DNA from: an uncultured Clostridia bacterium
GTDB taxonomy: Bacteria > Bacillota > Clostridia > Oscillospirales > Ruminococcaceae
Length of the DNA stretch: 26,362 nt
Reading direction: 5' to 3'
NCBI GenBank assembly: GCA_937891895.1
Contig: CALATN010000172.1
Span: 1-26,362, forward strand
The notes below the pieces were generated by a model. The model had not been told where the DNA came from, made no database searches, and saw nothing but the letters and a program-made list of their open reading frames with translations. Within the stretch, counting starts at the first letter, position 1, and every line of letters begins with the position of its first letter. The position numbers and the translations under genes were made by a program. Below are positions 23,181 through 26,362 of this stretch, in pieces.

Positions 23181-23357
23181 GTAATTATCTTTTTATCTTA
23201 CTTGTATACCTGCATGCAGGATAATTAAACTACTTGATATATCTGTCAACTTTATAATCTACAATAACAGAAATTAAAAGCGATTATTAAACAAACTGAA
23301 AATTACAAAACTAAACGCAGGCCTCATTTTCTAAACAAAGCATGCGCTTTTTCAGTA

Positions 23358-24392
23358 TCAATTTCTCACCGCAACCTTGATTACCCCGTCAAGCCTGCCC
23401 TCGAAAACCTCATAAGCCTTCTCAATCTCCGCAAGCGGATAGGTGTGCGTAATCAGCGGTGTCGTGTCAATCTTACCCTGCTCAATAAGCTTCAGAATTT
23501 CGCCGCAGTCACAGCCGTCAACGCCACCTGTTTTGAAGATAAGATTTTTGCCGTACATATCGGGCAACGGCAAAATTTGCGGTTTGTCATAAAGTGCTAC
23601 AACCGTCACGATTGCGTTTGGTCTTGCACACTCCCAAGCCATTCGGAATGTATCCTCAGTACCCGCAACTTCAAGCACAACATCTGCGCCGCCGTGGTCG
23701 CTGTTTTTCTGCACGAAATCAACCACGTTATCGGGAGTTGTCACAAGCACATCGGGGTAATTCTTCTTCACAAATTCAATTCGTTCAGGGTCACATTCGC
23801 ATACGATAATACGCTTCGGATTTTTCAGCATTGCACACAGAAGCGTGCATATTCCCGTGGGACCTGCTCCGATTATCAGCACAGTATCATCGGGAGTAAT
23901 CTCGGAAATCTTCGCCGCCCAATAGCCTGTTGCGAGAATATCGCCCGTGAACAAAGCCTGCTCGTCCGTTACTGTTTCGGGGATAATATCAAGCCCGTTA
24001 TCCGCAAGAGGCACACGGACATATTCAGCCTGTCCGCCGTCGATACGACAGCCAAGTGCCCAGCCGCCGTTCTTATCGGTGCAGTTGTTCACAAAGCCTT
24101 TCTTGCAGAAAAAACACTCGCCGCAGTAGGTTTCAACGTTTACTGTAACACGGTCGCCAACCTTTACGGTGCTGACGTCCGAGCCGATTTCTTCAACAAT
24201 TCCCACCATTTCGTGCCCCACGGTTATGCCTTTTACTGCACGGGGAACTGAGCCGTGCTTGATGTGCAAATCGCTTGTGCAGATGCTTGATAGCGTTACA
24301 CAGACGATTGCGTCTGTCGGTTCAATTATGGTTGGTTTCGGCTTCTCGGTAAGTGCGAATTTGCCTTTTTCTATGTAGGTGTAGGTTAGCAT
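23358..24392 (-). CDS. Zinc-dependent medium-chain alcohol dehydrogenase
   Basis: This 344-aa MDR-family enzyme oxidises an alcohol or polyol, or reduces the ketone or aldehyde, with NAD(P). Catalytic zinc ligands are Cys38, His60-Glu61 (GHE) and probably Asp151; structural zinc cysteines are 90, 93, 96 and 104. The Rossmann motif GAGPTG (175-180) is intact, and CECDPER at the end of the second beta strand suggests a cofactor pocket that needs testing for NAD versus NADP. The substrate cannot be told from sequence. An AAGGAAG site precedes the ATG, and TTGTTT-N17-TATAAT lies upstream on the minus strand (-10 near 24430). It is a single gene, probably unrelated to the CRISPR region. Confidence 0.92.
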   Translation of the reverse strand: MLTYTYIEKGKFALTEKPKPTIIEPTDAIVCVTLSSICTSDLHIKHGSVPRAVKGITVGHEMVGIVEEIGSDVSTVKVGDRVTVNVETYCGECFFCKKGFVNNCTDKNGGWALGCRIDGGQAEYVRVPLADNGLDIIPETVTDEQALFTGDILATGYWAAKISEITPDDTVLIIGAGPTGICTLLCAMLKNPKRIIVCECDPERIEFVKKNYPDVLVTTPDNVVDFVQKNSDHGGADVVLEVAGTEDTFRMAWECARPNAIVTVVALYDKPQILPLPDMYGKNLIFKTGGVDGCDCGEILKLIEQGKIDTTPLITHTYPLAEIEKAYEVFEGRLDGVIKVAVRN

Positions 24393-24474
24393 AAGTTTTC
24401 TTCCTTTTTTAGTGATTTGTTTACCTTATTATATCACGGCTATTCTCAAAAAACAATATAACACAAGAACAAAC

Positions 24475-24505
24475 CCTCGGCTCAAGCCTAACGCTTTTGC
24501 CGAGG
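24475..24505. terminator. Terminator after the secreted nuclease gene
   Basis: CCTCGGC (24475-24481) pairs with GCCGAGG (24499-24505), flanked by A- and T-rich sequence, 8 nt beyond the nuclease stop codon. Its loop and right arm (CTAACGCTTTTGCCGAGG) nearly match a second hairpin at 26193-26235. Confidence 0.75.
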
Positions 24506-24512
24506 TTTAATT

Positions 24513-25652
24513 TTATGGATCACATCGTTTGCAGGGAACATACCCCTCTGAAATCACTTTGTCACGACTCCAGTCAACATCTTTTCTGTTCTTCGCCTTA
24601 ATATCATCAGCAGATGAACAGGACGGAACGTGGAACTTACCCGTGTTCGTATTCAGCACATAAGTAACATTGGAAGGTGTCGCTGACGGCTTTGTTGTAA
24701 CCGTACTGCTTTCCTTCGCCTTGACAGTAATTTTACACTTGGCTTTGAGTCCGTTTTCTGTCTTTGCGGTAATCGTAACCGTACCCGCCTTTTTCGCAAC
24801 AACCTTGCCCTTGCTGTTTACGGTTGCAACCTTGTTATTGCTTGAATACCAAGTGATTTTGCTGTTCTTTGCGCTGTCGGGAGTTACTGTTGCAACAAGA
24901 GCTTTTTCGTAACCAACGGTCAGTGTGTATTTGCTGTAATTGAGCTTGATTGAGGTAATTGTATCGTCTGCAAGCTCGCTGCTGCCATCCGTGTAGTCAA
25001 TGTCAATTCCGGGCTGAACATTGTAGCAGTAAACATTGAAGCAGATACCTTTGCCCTTGTCCTCAACGGAGTACGCCTCCATCTGAACACCGCTTGCGAG
25101 AAGATTGCTGCCCTTGAAAATCGGCGTAACTCTGTACAGAACGTGGTTTCCTGTTTCTTCGATATAGTCAGCAACCTTGTTCTCAAACGGGAGCATACCC
25201 TCGGTGTTCATATAACGTGTGCCTGTGATGAGGTTTTCCTCGTTTGCATTTTCGCCCGTAAGCTGATAGCCGATAAGGTGACAGCGGTTGTAAAGATACT
25301 TTCCGTCAATGTTGTCATACTTGGTAGTTTTCCAGCCTGACGGCTTGACAGAACCTATCTTGCCACGTTCCTCCGTCGGCATAATGTCAGTTCCTACATT
25401 TGCAAATGCCACACCGCAACGTCCGAGTTTGTCCTGCTCGCTATACTGCTCAAAGCTTTTCTTGGTAAGCTGTGATTTCTTGAAGCTTGGAACATTGTTG
25501 TTCAGCTCAACATACGCTTCACCCGAATATGCAGGCAGATTTTTCAGCGTGATTTTTTCCTTTTCCTCCGCTGTTGCGGATACAGCTGTGAGATTGAACA
25601 GCATACTCACCGCCATAATCAGACTTAAAATGATACCCTTGCGCTTTTTCAT
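24513..25652 (-). CDS. Secreted DNA/RNA non-specific endonuclease with Big2-like and Ada-like metal-binding domains
   Basis: This 379-aa protein starts with a signal peptide (MKKRKG, hydrophobic core 8-24, cleavage near residues 26-28). Residues ~65-220 resemble the EndA/Spd1-type beta-beta-alpha metal nuclease: YNRCHLIGYQL with His125 as the likely general base, then NEENLITGTRYMN and GMLPFENKV. A bacterial Ig-like (Big2) domain follows at ~232-312 (ITSIKLNYSKYTLTVG, VATVTPDSA). The C-terminus (331-379) has His341, Cys345, Cys374 and Cys377, like the small Ada-type metal-binding module seen at the end of such nucleases. It probably degrades extracellular nucleic acid for nutrition or surface use. 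GGAGG precedes the ATG. Confidence 0.88.
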   Translation of the reverse strand: MKKRKGIILSLIMAVSMLFNLTAVSATAEEKEKITLKNLPAYSGEAYVELNNNVPSFKKSQLTKKSFEQYSEQDKLGRCGVAFANVGTDIMPTEERGKIGSVKPSGWKTTKYDNIDGKYLYNRCHLIGYQLTGENANEENLITGTRYMNTEGMLPFENKVADYIEETGNHVLYRVTPIFKGSNLLASGVQMEAYSVEDKGKGICFNVYCYNVQPGIDIDYTDGSSELADDTITSIKLNYSKYTLTVGYEKALVATVTPDSAKNSKITWYSSNNKVATVNSKGKVVAKKAGTVTITAKTENGLKAKCKITVKAKESSTVTTKPSATPSNVTYVLNTNTGKFHVPSCSSADDIKAKNRKDVDWSRDKVISEGYVPCKRCDP

Positions 25653-25702
25653 AGTAAACGTCCTCCTTTTTATTCAGTCCAAATGTATTTGGCTCTACTT
25701 AC

Positions 25703-25775
25703 ATTTTAGCACCTGTCCTGTGTCAAAATCTGTACACCTATGCGGTTTTGGATAAGGTGTCCGAAAAATGACACA
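25703..25775 (-). promoter_or_regulatory. Promoter and inverted repeats of the secreted nuclease gene
   Basis: On the minus strand an extended -10, TGCTAAAAT (core 25703-25708), lies ~50 nt before the start codon. Upstream, TGTGTCA (25719-25725) mirrors TGACACA (25769-25775), and inside it ACACCT (25734-25739) mirrors AGGTGT (25755-25760). The nesting suggests an operator or a structured region. Confidence 0.45.
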
Positions 25776-25852
25776 ATACATTTAAATGCCGTTTTTGCGA
25801 TACATTTGTTACATTTATTATATAATTGTATTATAAGTAAGTCAATAGCTTT

Positions 25853-25891
25853 ATTAGTAATACAGACTAATTTGGCATTTAATAGTATAAT
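25853..25891 (+). promoter_or_regulatory. Promoter and possible operator of the XRE regulator
   Basis: TATAAT (25886-25891) lies 26 nt before the start codon; no good -35 is seen. ATTAGT (25853-25858) mirrors ACTAAT (25866-25871) just upstream, a plausible site for autoregulation. Confidence 0.4.
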
Positions 25892-25917
25892 ATAGATATA
25901 TCGGAGGTGGGTGCATT

Positions 25918-26193
25918 ATGCGAAAAGAAGTTTCATTTAAAAATCGTGACAGGTTCATACAATTGGGTATAGCCATTGCTTCTCTGCGTAAAATTCGTGG
26001 ATTATCACAAGATGCACTCGCTGAAAAAGCAGGCATAAGTCGCTCGTTGCTCAGTATAATCGAGGCACCTAACACTGCAAACAGCTTTGCACTCGAGGCA
26101 CTTTTCGATATTGCAGATGCACTTGACGTAACCCCTGCTGACTTGCTGAATGCTTCCGTTTTCTCGGATGATATTATTAATAAGAAAAAGTAA
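25918..26193 (+). CDS. XRE-family helix-turn-helix regulator
   Basis: This 91-aa protein is essentially one HTH_3 domain: LGIAIASLRKIRGLSQDALAEKAGISRSLLSIIE with the recognition helix SRSLLSIIE, then the usual ALFDIADALDVTPADLLN helices. Such proteins bind DNA as dimers. GGAGG lies ~8 nt before the ATG. It is divergent from the secreted nuclease gene, 265 nt away, and could control that gene, itself, or neighbours beyond the right edge. It ends in a strong terminator. Confidence 0.9.
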   Translation: MRKEVSFKNRDRFIQLGIAIASLRKIRGLSQDALAEKAGISRSLLSIIEAPNTANSFALEALFDIADALDVTPADLLNASVFSDDIINKKK

Positions 26194-26235
26194 GAAATCC
26201 TCGGCATTAGCTTAACGCTTTTGCCGAGGATTTCT
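26193..26235 (+). terminator. Terminator of the XRE regulator gene
   Basis: AGAAATCCTCGGC (26193-26205) pairs perfectly with GCCGAGGATTTCT (26223-26235), a 13-bp stem overlapping the last base of the stop codon. Confidence 0.85.
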
Positions 26236-26286
26236 GTTTACAGCAGGAAACTGCCGTTTTTGTTGTATTGAATTTCAGCTATGAAA

Positions 26287-26318
26287 ATAACCTGCAAAGA
26301 TTGCTCCTCACAGGTTAT
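26287..26318. terminator. Hairpin near the right edge
   Basis: ATAACCTG (26287-26294) pairs with CAGGTTAT (26311-26318). It may end a gene lying beyond the window; nothing else is seen in 26236-26362. Confidence 0.4.
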
Positions 26319-26362
26319 CTGCATATTTTATCGCTCGATATCTATCAACACAGCTCTGCATG

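Larger units (their letters stand above)
23023..23357. other. Intergenic region between the GTPase operon and the alcohol dehydrogenase
   Basis: No gene is seen. It holds promoter motif copy D at the left. A hairpin AAGTGCGG/CCGCACTT follows at 23155-23180, and a 12-bp palindrome CCTGCATGCAGG at 23209-23220. A TTGACA on the minus strand lies near 23250. The last three could form a short RNA unit (see findings), or the hairpin could end transcripts from the dehydrogenase. Confidence 0.5.

Noticed and set aside
23445..24251. Plus-strand frame of 268 codons opposite the alcohol dehydrogenase
   Set aside because: It is a shadow of a well-supported gene; the translation is rich in His, Cys and Arg and matches no family.
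1..26362. tRNA, rRNA, insertion sequence or prophage genes
   Set aside because: No cloverleaf, rRNA segment, transposase or phage structural gene was recognised in any frame.

Overview
The window looks like a chromosomal segment of a low-GC, anaerobic Firmicute of the Ruminococcus / Eubacterium siraeum kind. The clues are a Cas13d (type VI-D) effector with WYL-domain partners, a class III anaerobic ribonucleotide reductase, AGGAGG ribosome-binding sites and sigma-A type promoters (TTGACA-N17-TATAAT). The genus is an inference from gene content. Almost everything is on the minus strand; only the GIY-YIG/rtcB operon and a small HTH gene are on the plus strand.

Layout. 1-444: a type I-C CRISPR array, entered from the left edge and read on the minus strand. 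428-6887: the type I-C interference operon cas3-cas5c-cas8c-cas7-cas4 (minus). cas4 runs straight into a truncated repeat, and cas1, cas2 and a leader are absent. 7014-7802: a DnaQ-like protein with an altered active site. 8180-9040: a CPBP membrane protease. 9312-10908: a plus-strand operon of a GIY-YIG nuclease and the RNA ligase RtcB. 10953-12299: an unknown coiled-coil protein. 12374-12876: a type VI-D CRISPR array (8 repeats, 7 spacers). 13049-15323: two overlapping WYL-type genes. 15453-17581: nrdG-nrdD. 17716-18078: a small DUF697-like hydrophobic protein. 18216-18326: a second, one-spacer VI-D array. 18438-21164: cas13d. 21277-23022: two P-loop GTPases. 23358-24392: a zinc alcohol dehydrogenase. 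24513-25652: a secreted nuclease. 25918-26193: an XRE-type regulator.

How it fits together. Two CRISPR systems share the window: DNA-targeting I-C, apparently unable to adapt from this locus, and RNA-targeting VI-D. The VI-D parts are split in two (array plus WYL pair; array plus cas13d) with nrdGD and the DUF697-like gene between them. Both VI-D arrays have near-identical leaders with an embedded promoter, and both start with an unusual 44-nt repeat instead of the usual 36-nt form.

The most notable unexplained signal is a 14-nt motif, TTTTGCTACAGATT, lying exactly 28 nt upstream of a -10 hexamer in front of four transcription units: GIY-YIG/rtcB, nrdG-nrdD, the DUF697-like gene and the GTPase pair. 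None of the four has a recognisable -35 box. This suggests a local regulon under an unidentified activator that joins RNA repair, anaerobic dNTP synthesis and membrane/GTPase functions around the Cas13d locus. The WYL pair in the window is one candidate activator, which is speculation from known WYL activators.
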